Origin: Stenotrophomonas maltophilia
GTDB taxonomy: Bacteria > Pseudomonadota > Gammaproteobacteria > Xanthomonadales > Xanthomonadaceae
NCBI RefSeq assembly: GCF_003205835.1
Contig: NZ_CP029773.1
Location: 3,442,501-3,506,500 of the forward strand
Length of the DNA: 64,000 nucleotides
Reading direction: 5' to 3'
In this document: piece after piece, positions 7,129 through 15,645 of the stretch
Layout: each line of letters starts with the position of its first letter
Numbering within the stretch: position 1 is the first letter of the stretch
Position numbers and translations under genes: made by a program
The notes under the pieces: generated by a model
Database searches by the model: none
What the model saw: the letters and a program-made list of their open reading frames with translations, nothing else
What the model was told of the DNA's origin: nothing

Positions 7129-8712
7129 ATGACCTGGGATGCGATCGTCGTTGGTGGTGGCCACAACGGCCTGGTCTGCGCGGCCTATCTGGCGCGCGCC
7201 GGAAAGAAGGTGCTGGTGCTGGAACGTCGTGGCGTTCTCGGCGGTGCCGCAGTCACCGAGGAATTCCATCCCGGTTTCCGCAACTCGGTGGCGTCGTACA
7301 CGGTATCGCTGCTGCAGCCGAAGGTAATCGACGACCTGCAGTTGCATGCCCATGGACTGCGCATCGTCGCGCGTCCTGCCAACAACTTCCTGCCGTTGCC
7401 TGATGACCGCTATCTGCTGTCAGCACCCGGTCGCACCCAGGCCGAGGTGGCGAAGTTCTCCGAGCGGGATGCGCAGCACTTGCCCGCGTACGAGGCACGC
7501 CTGGAGATCTTCGCCGACGTACTGCGCGCATGGGCCCTGCGCACGCCGCCGGACCTGGGTGCAGCAGCCGGTTGGCGCGCCCTGCCCGCCCTGTGGCAGA
7601 TGGGTCGCCTTGGTCGTGAACTGGCGACGCTGGATGCCTCGCTGCGGCAGGAACTGCTGGACCTGTTCACGCTGTCGGCCGCCGAGTACCTGGACCGCTG
7701 GTTCGAAAGCGAGCCGATCAAGGCCCTGTTCGGCTTCGATGGCATCGTCGGCAACTACGCAAGCCCGTATACACCGGGCAGTGCCTACGTACTGCTGCAC
7801 CACGTGTTCGGCCAGTGCAATGGTGTGAAAGGTGCGTGGGGCCATGCGATTGGTGGCATGGGCGCGATCAGCCAGGCGATTGCGGCCTCGGCACGCGAGG
7901 CCGGTGCGGAACTGCGCGTGGAGGCCGGGGTGCAGCGCGTGCGGATCGAACAGGGCCGCGCGGTGGGCGTGGAACTGGCCAACGGCGAAATCCTGCGCGC
8001 ACGCGCGGTGGTCGCCAACGTCAATCCGAAGCTACTGTACGAACAATTGCTGGAACCAGCACAGGTACCCAACGCAACGCGCGAACGCATGGCGAACTGG
8101 CGCTGTGGTTCGGGCACGCTCCGGATGAACGTGGCGCTGTCGCGGCTGCCGGATTTCAGCGCCCTGCCCGGCCCCGGCGATCACCTCAGCGCCGGCATCA
8201 TCATGGCCCCCAGCCTGGACTACATGGACCGCGCCTGGCTGGATGCGCGCCGCGACGGCTGGTCGCGCGAGCCGATCGTGGAGATGCTGATTCCGAGCAC
8301 GCTGGACGATTCGCTGGCGCCGCCCGGGCAGCATGTGGCCAGCCTGTTCTGCCAGCACGTGGCACCGGTGTTGCCTGAGGGCCGCCATTGGGATGATCAC
8401 CGGGAAACCGTGGCCGACCTGATGATTGCCACCGTTGAACGGTATGCGCCCGGCTTCGCCGACAGCGTGCTCGGTCGGCAGGTACTGTCACCGCTGGATC
8501 TGGAGCGGATCTTCGGCCTGGTCGGTGGCGACATCTTCCACGGCGCACTAAGTGCCAACCAGCTGTTCTCGGCACGGCCGATGGTCGGCCAGGCCGGCTA
8601 TCGCGGCGCCCTGCCCGGCCTGTACCTGTGCGGTGCGGGCACCCATCCCGGCGGCGGCGTCACCGGTGCGCCGGGGCACAACGCCGCGCAGGTGGTGCTG
8701 CAGGATCTGTAG
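7129..8712 (+). CDS. PYROXD2-like FAD-dependent oxidoreductase (phytoene desaturase-related)
   Basis: A 527-residue flavoprotein related to phytoene desaturase/CrtI and to mammalian PYROXD2. The N-terminal Rossmann motif is VVGGGHNGL (residues 7-15), followed by the second FAD-contact region LERRGVLGGAA. The C-terminal CGAGTHPGGGVTGAPG is characteristic of the CrtI/PYROXD2 group. Substrate unknown; with no carotenoid genes nearby, a carotenoid role is unsupported. ATG 7129 is preferred, with AGAGG just upstream; a GTG two codons earlier is possible. The TAG stop is part of the GTAG of a SMAG repeat. Confidence 0.85.
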   Translation: MTWDAIVVGGGHNGLVCAAYLARAGKKVLVLERRGVLGGAAVTEEFHPGFRNSVASYTVSLLQPKVIDDLQLHAHGLRIVARPANNFLPLPDDRYLLSAPGRTQAEVAKFSERDAQHLPAYEARLEIFADVLRAWALRTPPDLGAAAGWRALPALWQMGRLGRELATLDASLRQELLDLFTLSAAEYLDRWFESEPIKALFGFDGIVGNYASPYTPGSAYVLLHHVFGQCNGVKGAWGHAIGGMGAISQAIAASAREAGAELRVEAGVQRVRIEQGRAVGVELANGEILRARAVVANVNPKLLYEQLLEPAQVPNATRERMANWRCGSGTLRMNVALSRLPDFSALPGPGDHLSAGIIMAPSLDYMDRAWLDARRDGWSREPIVEMLIPSTLDDSLAPPGQHVASLFCQHVAPVLPEGRHWDDHRETVADLMIATVERYAPGFADSVLGRQVLSPLDLERIFGLVGGDIFHGALSANQLFSARPMVGQAGYRGALPGLYLCGAGTHPGGGVTGAPGHNAAQVVLQDL

Positions 8713-8741
8713 AGGTGTGCCGACCAACGGTCGGCACCTAC
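8709..8741. repeat. SMAG palindrome 1 of a four-copy cluster
   Basis: GTAG (8709-8712, containing the TAG stop of the preceding gene), then stem GTGCCGACC/GGTCGGCAC with AAC loop, then CTAC. Matches the GTAG-flanked short hairpins known as SMAG in S. maltophilia. Confidence 0.85.
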
Positions 8742-8753
8742 AACATCGACAGC

Positions 8754-8777
8754 GTGCCAACCAAGGTTGGCACCTAC
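8754..8777. repeat. SMAG palindrome 2
   Basis: Stem GTGCCAACC/GGTTGGCAC, two-base loop, then CTAC. Compared with copy 1, the stem differs by paired changes (G-C to A-T). Confidence 0.85.
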
Positions 8778-8793
8778 CCGCGTGGGACAAGGT

Positions 8794-8818
8794 GTGCCGA
8801 CCAACGGCCGGCACCTAC
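8794..8818. repeat. SMAG palindrome 3
   Basis: Stem GTGCCGACC with GGCCGGCAC (one non-Watson-Crick position), AAC loop, then CTAC. It is followed by the segment AGCGTCAAATGATCC, which recurs after copy 4. Confidence 0.85.
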
Positions 8819-8843
8819 AGCGTCAAATGATCCCATTCAAAGC

Positions 8844-8867
8844 GTGCCAACCAAGGTTGGCACCTAC
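8844..8867. repeat. SMAG palindrome 4
   Basis: Same stem as copy 2 (GTGCCAACC/GGTTGGCAC), followed by CTAC and AGCGTCAAATGATCC, which here becomes the left arm of the rhomboid terminator. Confidence 0.85.
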
Positions 8868-8900
8868 AGCGTCAAATGATCCTTCGGATCATTTGACGCT
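8868..8900 (-). terminator. Long perfect hairpin overlapping the rhomboid stop codon
   Basis: AGCGTCAAATGATCC pairs perfectly with GGATCATTTGACGCT around a TTC loop. The stop codon of the minus-strand rhomboid gene lies inside one arm. There is no T-run, so a role in 3'-end stabilisation or transcription stop is inferred from the fold only. Confidence 0.55.
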
Positions 8901-9563
8901 GCGCAGGTGGTTCGGGCGATTCGGCGGGCCGGGGGGGCGGCGCTTGTTGAACGGCGGCTGCCCGCGCCAGTAGCGGATCAGCAACCAGCCGAACAGCATG
9001 CCGCCCAGGTGCGCGAAATGGGCCACGCCGGGCTGCCAGCCGGTCATGCCCAGCACCAGCTCGCCCACGCCAAACAGGATCACGAAGGTCCGTGCCTTCA
9101 TCGGGATCGGCGGGAACAGCAGCATCACCCGCTGGTTGGGGAACAGCATGCCGTAGGCCAGCAGCAGGCCAAACACGCCGCCGGAGGCGCCCAGCACCGT
9201 GGCCGGGTTTTCCAGCAGCGTGCCCACCAGCAGCTGGCAGACACCGGCACCGGCCACGCAGACCAGGTAATACAGCAGGAAGCGCTTCTCGCCCCAGGTC
9301 TGCTCCAGCGGCGCGCCGAACATGAAGACCGCCAGCATGTTGAAGAACAGATGGCCGAAGCTGCCATGCAGGAAGCCATAGGTCAGCAGCTGCCAGGGCT
9401 GGAAGTTACCGCCCGGCGAGAACGCATCGAAGCCCTGCTGCAACGGTTGCAGCATGAACGGCTCGAAGGTCTGCATGCCGAGCAGGAACGGCTGCTGCAG
9501 CAGGAACAGGATCGCGTTGGCGATCAGCAGGGCCTTGGTGACGGTTGGCAGTCGCGGGAACAT
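8889..9563 (-). CDS. Rhomboid-family intramembrane serine protease
   Basis: A 224-residue polytopic membrane protein of the rhomboid family, which cleaves substrates within or next to the membrane. Six hydrophobic segments are apparent. The nucleophile motif is GASGG with Ser127, the L1/TM2 segment is HGSFGHLFFNM, and the catalytic histidine lies in AHLGGMLFG (His185), so the Ser-His dyad is complete. The basic, proline-rich C-terminus is cytoplasmic by charge. It ends inside a palindrome that abuts the SMAG cluster. It is the last gene of a probable EamA-alkyltransferase-like-rhomboid transcript. The substrate is unknown. Confidence 0.93.
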   Translation of the reverse strand: MFPRLPTVTKALLIANAILFLLQQPFLLGMQTFEPFMLQPLQQGFDAFSPGGNFQPWQLLTYGFLHGSFGHLFFNMLAVFMFGAPLEQTWGEKRFLLYYLVCVAGAGVCQLLVGTLLENPATVLGASGGVFGLLLAYGMLFPNQRVMLLFPPIPMKARTFVILFGVGELVLGMTGWQPGVAHFAHLGGMLFGWLLIRYWRGQPPFNKRRPPGPPNRPNHLRSVK

Positions 9564-9656
9564 GGGAGCACCGGCATGGAACGGCCTCCATCATAGCCGC
9601 AGCACCGCGTCTTGTTGGCGACCGGCAGGCGCGGCCCGTTCAGTCGCCAGCGGTGC

Positions 9657-9995
9657 TCAGCCCGGTCCCCACACGACGGCATCCAGTGCCGCCGCCGGAT
9701 CAGCCGCCGGCATCCGCACCCGGCCGTTCTCCACCACCACGCCCTCCGCGCGCAACCGCTGTGACTGTTCGCGCCAACCGGCCGAACCTTCCTCCATGGC
9801 AATGCGCCCATCCGAGCGCAGCACGCGATGCCAGGGCAGGTCCGGGTCGTCGTTCTGGCCCAGGATGCGCGCGGTCAGGCGTGCACGCCCGGGCAGGCCC
9901 GCGCGCATCGCCACCTGCCCATAGCCCATCACCTGCCCCGCCGGGATCGCGCGGATCACTGCCAGGATGCGCGCACGCGCCTGCTCCGGCGTCAG
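9657..9995 (-). CDS. Alkyltransferase-like (ATL) DNA-binding protein
   Basis: About 112 residues homologous to the C-terminal domain of O6-alkylguanine-DNA alkyltransferase. The alkyl-acceptor PCHR motif reads PWHR (Trp55), which defines the ATL group. ATL proteins bind O6-alkylguanine without transferring the alkyl group and flag lesions for nucleotide excision repair. Residues IPAGQVMGYGQVA form the conserved helix-turn-helix lead-in. No ATG or GTG lies in frame near the expected N-terminus. A CTG overlapping the TGA of the upstream EamA gene would give LTPEQARARI and translational coupling, and I use it here as the most likely start. The start is uncertain; the product is not. Confidence 0.82.
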   Translation of the reverse strand: MTPEQARARILAVIRAIPAGQVMGYGQVAMRAGLPGRARLTARILGQNDDPDLPWHRVLRSDGRIAMEEGSAGWREQSQRLRAEGVVVENGRVRMPAADPAAALDAVVWGPG

Positions 9996-10912
9996 CGCCG
10001 CAGGCGGGTTACCAGCAGTACGCCGATCAGCACCAGCACGGTGCCGGCGATCTGCGCCGGCCCCATCGGTTCGTCGAGCAGCCATAGGCTCATCACGATG
10101 GTGGAAACAGGGCCCAGCATACCGACCTGCGCGGCCAGCGACGAACCCACGCGCTGCACCGCCAGCATGATCGCCAGCACCGGCAACACCGTGCACACGG
10201 TGGCATTGACCAGCGACAACCACTGCACCGGCGCCGGTGCCTGCCACAACAGCGGCAGCGGATGGGTCACCGCGAAATGCAGCAGCACCAGCACGCTGGC
10301 CACGCAGCTGGCGTAAGCGGTCAGCCGCACCGCGCCGATGCGCGCGACCACCTGCCCGCTGCCGAACAGGTACAGCGCATAGCTGAGCGCACTGCCCAGC
10401 ACCAGCAGGCTGCCAACGATGATCTGCCCGCCTTCACGCTGCAGGTCATGGCCGAACGCCAGCAGCACGCCCAGATAACTCAGCACCAGCGCGCCGATCT
10501 GCCATCGGCCCGGCCGCTGGCGCGCCAGCAGCACGTTGATCAGCAGCACCAGGGTCGGGTTCAAGTACAGGATCAGCCGTTCCAGCGTCACGCTGATGTA
10601 CTGCAGGCCCTGGAAGTCGAGCAGGCTGGACAGGTAGTAGCCGGTGAAACCCAGCCACAGCACGCGGGCACGGTCGGCCCAGGACAGTGGTTCGGCCCGG
10701 CGCGCGGCCCACAGCGCCATCAGTACGAACAGCGGCAGCGCCATCAGCATGCGCAGCGCGAGCAAGGTGGTGGCATCAACGCCGTGGCGCAGGCCGAGCT
10801 TGACGATGATCGCCTTGCCGGAAGCAGCGATGGCGCCGATCGCGGCCAGGCCGATACCCCCCAGCGCGACGCGAGGAGAAGCGGTGGCGATACGGGAAGT
10901 GGGGCTGGACAT
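9992..10912 (-). CDS. EamA/DMT-family transporter
   Basis: A 306-residue inner-membrane protein with about ten hydrophobic helices arranged as two EamA repeats. The second repeat carries the family's LGPVSTIVMSLWLLDEPMGP signature. DMT exporters move amino acids, nucleobases or other small metabolites out of the cell; no feature fixes the substrate. ATG 10912 (MSSPTSRI) is chosen because longer openings run back through SMAG repeats. The stop codon overlaps the start of the ATL gene, suggesting coupled translation. Confidence 0.88.
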   Translation of the reverse strand: MSSPTSRIATASPRVALGGIGLAAIGAIAASGKAIIVKLGLRHGVDATTLLALRMLMALPLFVLMALWAARRAEPLSWADRARVLWLGFTGYYLSSLLDFQGLQYISVTLERLILYLNPTLVLLINVLLARQRPGRWQIGALVLSYLGVLLAFGHDLQREGGQIIVGSLLVLGSALSYALYLFGSGQVVARIGAVRLTAYASCVASVLVLLHFAVTHPLPLLWQAPAPVQWLSLVNATVCTVLPVLAIMLAVQRVGSSLAAQVGMLGPVSTIVMSLWLLDEPMGPAQIAGTVLVLIGVLLVTRLRR

Positions 10913-10995
10913 CAGGACGACGGCGGGCCGCGTGGAGCGGCCCGGGAAGGCGTGGGGGCGGCCATTGTCGCATGGGGGCGTCCGGTGCCCGCCTT

Positions 10996-11054
10996 GTAGA
11001 GTCGAGCCATGCTCGACTGTCTTTCCACCGCAGTCGAGCATGGCTCGACTCTAC
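10996..11054. repeat. Inverted SMAG dimer
   Basis: GTAG plus stem AGTCGAGC/GCTCGACT, a 13-base spacer, then the same stem in opposite orientation ending in CTAC. The two units together form one long palindrome in the gap between the EamA gene and gor. Confidence 0.85.
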
Positions 11055-11065
11055 AAAGAGCGACG

Positions 11066-11087
11066 GCCGAGCATGGCTCGGCTCTAC
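11066..11087. repeat. SMAG palindrome
   Basis: GCCGAGC/GCTCGGC stem with ATG loop, then TCTAC. A third unit beside the dimer. Compared with the dimer, the stem differs by a paired A-T to C-G type change. Confidence 0.75.
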
Positions 11088-11098
11088 AACGGCCCGGG

Positions 11099-12457
11099 TC
11101 AGCGCATCAGCACCACTTCCTCGGCAGAAGTCGGATGGATCGCCACGGTGTCGTCGAACTGGGCCTTGGTCGCGCCCATCTTCACCGCCACTGCGAAGCC
11201 CTGCAGGATCTCGTCCGCCGCTTCGCCCAGCAGGTGGATGCCCACCACCCGTTCGTCCGGGCCCGCGCAGACCATCTTGAACAGGCTGCGCTGGGTGCCG
11301 TTGGCCAGTGCCTGCAGCATCGGGCGGAAACGGCTGTGGTAGACACTCACCTGGTCGAACCGCGCCCGCGCTTCTTCCTCGCTCATGCCCACCGCACCCA
11401 GCGGCGGGTGCGAGAACACCACGCTGGCCACATTCTCGTAGTCCATCTTCGACTGCGGGCGGCCACCGAACAGGCGATCCATCAGCCGCCGCGACGCCGC
11501 CACCGCCACCGGGGTCAAGCCGACCTTGCCGGCGATGTCACCCACCGCGTGCACGCTCGGCACGCTGGTGGTCTGCCATTCGTCCACCTGCACCTGCTGG
11601 TGTTCGCCGATGTCGATACCGAGCGCTTCCAGGCCGAGGTCACGACTGTTGCCGCGGCGACCGGTCGCGAAGAACACTGCATCGAACACGTTGTCGAGCG
11701 GGCCGTCATGACCAAACGCACGCACGCGTTCGCCATCACGCTGCAGCTCGCGCAGCCGGTAGTCGAAATGGATGCGCACGCCCTGCTGCTTCAGGTTCTC
11801 GGCCAGCTGATCGGTCAACTCATAGTCGAAGCGCTCCAGCAGCCGCTTGCCGCGCACCAGCAGACTCACCCTGCTGCCCAGTGCCTGCAGCAGGCCGGCC
11901 AGTTCCACTGCGATGTAACCACCTCCGATGATCGCCACCTCGGCCGGCGCGGCACGCAGGTCGAAGAAATCGTCGGAGACCAGACCCAGTTCCGCACCGG
12001 GAATGTCCGGACGCAACGGGTGTGCGCCGGTGGCGATCAGGATGTGCTCGGCGCTGTAACGCACGCCATCGCTGCAGGCCACGGTGTGCGCATCCAGTAG
12101 ATGGCCGCGTGCCGGAATGCGCACTACGCCGGTTTCGTCCAGGCGCTTGTGGTAGCTGGTATGGATGTTGCTGATGTAGGCCTGGCGATGGATCACCAGT
12201 TCCTTCCACGACAGCGCCGGACGCGCTTCAACATCGAAGCCCATCGCGCTGGCCAGGCCGATACGCTCATGCAGGTCAGCCGCCAGCCACATCGCTTTCT
12301 TCGGCACACAGCCAACATTGACGCAGGTCCCGCCCAGTTCACCAGGCTCCAGCATCGCCACGCGCTTGCCGTGCTGCGCAGCGCGGATCGCGCCGGCCAG
12401 GCCGGCGGAGCCACCGCCAAGGACGATCAGGTCGTAATCATAGGATGCAGTGCTCAT
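11099..12457 (-). CDS. gor: Glutathione-disulfide reductase
   Basis: A 452-residue pyridine-nucleotide disulfide oxidoreductase that reduces oxidised glutathione with NADPH in the cytoplasm. It has the FAD motif LGGGSAGLAGA, redox-active Cys45/Cys50 in GGTCVNVGCVPKK, an NAD(P) motif IIGGGYIAVELAG, the second FAD contact VHAVGDIAGKVGLTP, and a C-terminal HPTSAEE with the catalytic His. Length and motifs match bacterial Gor. The ATG overlaps the stop of the upstream DadA-like gene as ATGA, so the two are probably translationally coupled. It is last in a DUF418-DadA-like-gor cluster. Confidence 0.93.
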   Translation of the reverse strand: MSTASYDYDLIVLGGGSAGLAGAIRAAQHGKRVAMLEPGELGGTCVNVGCVPKKAMWLAADLHERIGLASAMGFDVEARPALSWKELVIHRQAYISNIHTSYHKRLDETGVVRIPARGHLLDAHTVACSDGVRYSAEHILIATGAHPLRPDIPGAELGLVSDDFFDLRAAPAEVAIIGGGYIAVELAGLLQALGSRVSLLVRGKRLLERFDYELTDQLAENLKQQGVRIHFDYRLRELQRDGERVRAFGHDGPLDNVFDAVFFATGRRGNSRDLGLEALGIDIGEHQQVQVDEWQTTSVPSVHAVGDIAGKVGLTPVAVAASRRLMDRLFGGRPQSKMDYENVASVVFSHPPLGAVGMSEEEARARFDQVSVYHSRFRPMLQALANGTQRSLFKMVCAGPDERVVGIHLLGEAADEILQGFAVAVKMGATKAQFDDTVAIHPTSAEEVVLMR

Positions 12458-13704
12458 CGGAATCGCTCGGGTCGGTAAGGGGCAGGATCGATCGCTGGCG
12501 TGCGGCCGCAGACGAGATCGGCGATCAGCTGGCCGGTGCCGGCGCTCATGCTGATGCCGAGCATGCCATGCCCCGCTGCAAGCCAGACGTGAGGATGTGC
12601 GGGCGCACGGCCGATCAATGGCACGTCGTCCACGCTCATCGGGCGCCACCCGCACCACTGCTCCTGCAGCTGCGCACCGCGTGGCGCGCGCAGGTAGTGG
12701 TCGGCGGCCTGCTGCAGGGCCTGCAGGCGGGCCGTGCGCAGCTGCGGGTCGGCACCGGCGAACTCCATGGTGCCGCCCAGTCGCAACGCCTCGCGCCAGG
12801 CAATCACGAACACGGAATGGTCCTTCAGCACCACCGGGCGCTGCGGCACCTGCAACGGTCGCGACCAGGTCAGCGAGTAACCTTTGCCGGGCTGGATCGG
12901 TACGCGCAGATCCAGCTGCCGTGCCCAGTCGCGCGACCACGGGCCGGTGGCCAGCACCAGCTCACGCGCCCGCACGACCTGCCCGCCGACCTGCACCCGT
13001 ACCCCTTGTGCATCGTCGCTGAAACCCTGCACGTCCAGGCATTCGTCGATCACCACGCCCTGCGCGCGCAGCACACGCGCCATTTCCGCGGTGTAGCGGT
13101 CAGGCCGCAGCTGCGCATCACCGGGAAAGTGGATCGCACCGGCAAGGCGATCATGGAAGGCCGGATTGGCACGCGCATAGTCGGCCCCCTCGATGCAGTA
13201 CGTGGCAATGCCCTGCGCGGCCAGTGCTTCGCATTCGGCTGCGTGGTGATCGAAGTTGCGCGTGTCACCGAACACATAGTCCAGCCCGCGGGTGTCGAAC
13301 TCACAGTCCAGTGCATGCATCTGCACCCACTCGGCCAGGCGCAGCCGGGAATCATTCAGCAGCGCAGCGCGGGCGCGCGTGGCCTGCAGCCAGTCGCGGG
13401 CATTGCAGCGTGCGCCGAACTGCAGCAACCAGCGCCACAACGTTGGATCCAGCCGCGTACGCACGTACAGCGGCGCGCGTGGATCAAGCATCCATCGCAG
13501 CGCGCGCAACGGTATGCCAGGAGCCGCCAGTGGCGGTGCATGGCTGGGAGTCACAGTGCCGCAGTTGCCGTGCGACGTGGCCGCGCCGATGCGCCCACGG
13601 TCGATCACCCGCACCTGCCGCCCCTGCGCGCGCAACGCGAGCGCGGCGGCCAGGCCGATGGCACCGGCGCCGACCACGATGACATCCTCGCGCGCGCCCT
13701 GCAT
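12454..13704 (-). CDS. DadA-family FAD-dependent amino-acid oxidase/dehydrogenase
   Basis: A 416-residue DAO-superfamily flavoprotein. An N-terminal FAD motif VVGAGAIGLAAALAL is followed by IDRGRIGAATSHGNCGTVTPSHAPPLAAPG, typical of DadA-like D-amino-acid dehydrogenases. The C-terminal GWRPMSVDDVPLIG and GHGMLGISMSAGTG are the family's FAD-closing motifs. Likely reaction: oxidative deamination of a D-amino acid or a related secondary amine such as hydroxyproline; the substrate is not determined. It starts 3 bases after the DUF418 gene and overlaps gor by four bases. No alanine racemase is adjacent, so I do not call it dadA. Confidence 0.85.
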   Translation of the reverse strand: MQGAREDVIVVGAGAIGLAAALALRAQGRQVRVIDRGRIGAATSHGNCGTVTPSHAPPLAAPGIPLRALRWMLDPRAPLYVRTRLDPTLWRWLLQFGARCNARDWLQATRARAALLNDSRLRLAEWVQMHALDCEFDTRGLDYVFGDTRNFDHHAAECEALAAQGIATYCIEGADYARANPAFHDRLAGAIHFPGDAQLRPDRYTAEMARVLRAQGVVIDECLDVQGFSDDAQGVRVQVGGQVVRARELVLATGPWSRDWARQLDLRVPIQPGKGYSLTWSRPLQVPQRPVVLKDHSVFVIAWREALRLGGTMEFAGADPQLRTARLQALQQAADHYLRAPRGAQLQEQWCGWRPMSVDDVPLIGRAPAHPHVWLAAGHGMLGISMSAGTGQLIADLVCGRTPAIDPAPYRPERFR

Positions 13705-13707
13705 CGA

Positions 13708-14952
13708 TCAGCCCAGCCCAGCCCCGCGCCGCATCGGCGGCCACTGCCGGTAGGTCATCGCCCGCCACAGCCATTCCATCGGCCCGAAGCGGAAGCGCCG
13801 CAGCCACGCGTGCGAAATGCCCACCTGCACAGCGAACAGCAGTAGTGCGAACAGCAGCTGCACGCTGCGCGGCATCACCTCGAACCATCCCAGCCCGTAG
13901 TGATAGAAAAGCAGCGTGCAGAACAGCGACTGCGCCAGGTAATGGGTCAGCGCCATGCGCCCGACCGGCGCCAGCCACGCCAGCCGCGTGCGCCAGTGCA
14001 CGATCCACGCCAGATAGCCCAGGCACATCGGCAGGCCGCCTATGGTCACCAGGCCCATCGCCGCCGTCACCGGCAGGTCATAGGCGCCCGGAGCCAGATA
14101 GGGTTTCCAGGCAACTCCGATCAACGTGACCAGCAGGCCCAGCGGCAGTGCAATCCAGCGCAGTGACGCATACAGGCGCGGGACGCGTTCCGGCGCCGCC
14201 AGCGCACCACTGGCGGCGAACCAACTGCCGATCAGGAACATGCCCAGCACTTCCGGACCGGTGATCAGCAGCGCACCCATTGACGATCCGAACTCGTGCA
14301 GGCGCTGCACATTGGCCTGCATCCAGCTGCCCTGCCTATAGACCTGCCGCTGCAGATCGATGCCCTGCTGCGCTTCGGCGAGCATCTTCTGCACGTCCTC
14401 CGTCGAGGCCATCGACACCATCGCGCCGACCAGCAGCATCATCGCCGCGCCGCCCAGGTAGACGATCACGCCCATCCACGGCAGCCAGCTGCGTGGTGCC
14501 TCGCGGCAGGCCAGCAGCGGCAACGAGATCAGCGCATACATCACCAGGATGTCGCCGGACCAGACCAGCAGCGCGTGGCAGAGGCCGATCAGCAGCAGCC
14601 CGGCGCTGCGGCGCAGGTAGAACGGGGTGAAGTCGCGTCCAGTCACTTCGGCGCGTTGCGCCATCACCGCAAAGCCGGCACCGAACAGCAGCGAGAACAG
14701 GGTGAAGAACTTGCCCTGCACGAACACGTAGACGAAGGCATCGGCCCAGTAGTCGATGCCCTGCCAATGCACGTCGATGCCGGTGAACGCCAGTTCCAGC
14801 GGACCGCTGAAGGCCTCGATGTTCATCAGCAGGATGCCCAGCAACGCGGCACCACGCAGCACGTCCAGCACGGCGATGCGTTCGCCGGAGGCCATCGGCT
14901 GCAGGGAAGGAGAAACGGCGTTCACGGGGCATCCGTCAGGCAGGTCCGCCAT
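13708..14952 (-). CDS. DUF418 (YeiB-like) membrane protein
   Basis: A 414-residue polytopic membrane protein. The N-terminal RIAVLDVLRGAALLGILLMN is the hallmark of the DUF418/YeiB group of the acyltransferase-3-like fold. The C-terminal DUF418 domain includes GRMALTHYLAQSL and FGPMEWLWRAMTYRQWP. Biochemical function is not established for this family. ATG 14952 is used; an internal ATG at MASGER would remove about 19 residues without touching the domain. It heads the tightly packed cluster with the DadA-like gene and gor. Confidence 0.85.
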   Translation of the reverse strand: MADLPDGCPVNAVSPSLQPMASGERIAVLDVLRGAALLGILLMNIEAFSGPLELAFTGIDVHWQGIDYWADAFVYVFVQGKFFTLFSLLFGAGFAVMAQRAEVTGRDFTPFYLRRSAGLLLIGLCHALLVWSGDILVMYALISLPLLACREAPRSWLPWMGVIVYLGGAAMMLLVGAMVSMASTEDVQKMLAEAQQGIDLQRQVYRQGSWMQANVQRLHEFGSSMGALLITGPEVLGMFLIGSWFAASGALAAPERVPRLYASLRWIALPLGLLVTLIGVAWKPYLAPGAYDLPVTAAMGLVTIGGLPMCLGYLAWIVHWRTRLAWLAPVGRMALTHYLAQSLFCTLLFYHYGLGWFEVMPRSVQLLFALLLFAVQVGISHAWLRRFRFGPMEWLWRAMTYRQWPPMRRGAGLG

Positions 14953-15001
14953 TATGCCGCCGGCCCACACGCCATGGATGCCCGCGCCGTGTTCCAGAAA
15001 C

Positions 15002-15029
15002 GCAACGGCCCGCCGAAGCGGGCCGTTGC
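15002..15029 (-). terminator. Terminator downstream of slyD
   Basis: An 11-bp perfect stem, GCAACGGCCCG/CGGGCCGTTGC, with a 6-base loop. Read on the minus strand it is followed by GTTTCT. Located 23 bases past the slyD stop. Confidence 0.7.
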
Positions 15030-15051
15030 TGCCATCACGATCGCACTGCGA

Positions 15052-15534
15052 TCAGTGCTGGTGGCCGCCGTCGCCGTGGACGTGGCCGTGGTCGATCTCT
15101 TCCTGGCCGGCTTCGCGCACATCAACGATTTCGACGTCGAAGTGCAGGTCCTTGCCAGCCATCGGGTGGTTCAGGTCGACGTCGACCACGCTCATGCCGA
15201 CCTTCTGCACGGTCACCGCACGCGGGCCGAAGTTGGTCTGCAGCACGACCTGCTGGCCCGGAGCCAGCTTGGTGTTGCCGAAGTGCTTCTTCGGCACGCG
15301 CTGGGACAGGCCCTCGCGGCGCTCGCCGTAGGCATCGGCTGCGTTGACGTCGACGCTGAAGGTCGCGCCGGCTTCCTTGTCCATCATGGCGTTTTCCAGG
15401 CCCGGGATGATGTTGCCGTGGCCGATCAGGATCGCCAGCGGCTCGCCGCGGTCCTTGGACGATTCGATCGGCTCCTGGCCGACTTCGGAAACGGTGTAGT
15501 GGAAGCGGACAACGCGGTCTTTTTCGATCTTCAT
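15052..15534 (-). CDS. slyD: FKBP-type peptidyl-prolyl isomerase SlyD
   Basis: A 160-residue cytoplasmic prolyl isomerase, chaperone and metal-binding protein. The FKBP core begins MKIEKDRVVRFHYTVSE and contains ILIGHGNIIPGLENAM. The insert-in-flap chaperone domain covers about residues 70-130. The C-terminus is histidine-rich (DHGHVHGDGGHQH), as in SlyD proteins that bind nickel and help hydrogenase maturation. No hydrogenase gene is nearby, so the metal role here is general. The gene is monocistronic and divergent from the first NlpC/P60 gene. Confidence 0.93.
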   Translation of the reverse strand: MKIEKDRVVRFHYTVSEVGQEPIESSKDRGEPLAILIGHGNIIPGLENAMMDKEAGATFSVDVNAADAYGERREGLSQRVPKKHFGNTKLAPGQQVVLQTNFGPRAVTVQKVGMSVVDVDLNHPMAGKDLHFDVEIVDVREAGQEEIDHGHVHGDGGHQH

Positions 15535-15645
15535 GCGCAACTCTGTCTGGATCTGCCGGAGGCAGGCGGGTTGGGGCGGGTTGTCGCCCGGCGGGGACGC
15601 CGCCATCATGACGGCCAATCCAAGGTGGCGCATTATCCGGAGATC

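Noticed and set aside
8709..8867. Four regularly spaced short repeats resembling a CRISPR array
   Set aside because: The repeats are self-complementary SMAG hairpins with unequal spacing, spacers too short, variable stems, and no cas genes nearby.
8889..9563. Rhomboid as a rhombosortase processing the LysM-FecR tail
   Set aside because: The tail lacks the basic end of GlyGly-CTERM signals, the genes are 40 kb apart, and the rhomboid has no rhombosortase-specific feature that I can see.
12454..13704. Naming the flavoprotein dadA
   Set aside because: Motifs support the DAO/DadA superfamily, but there is no adjacent dadX, and relatives include hydroxyproline and other amine oxidases, so the symbol is withheld.
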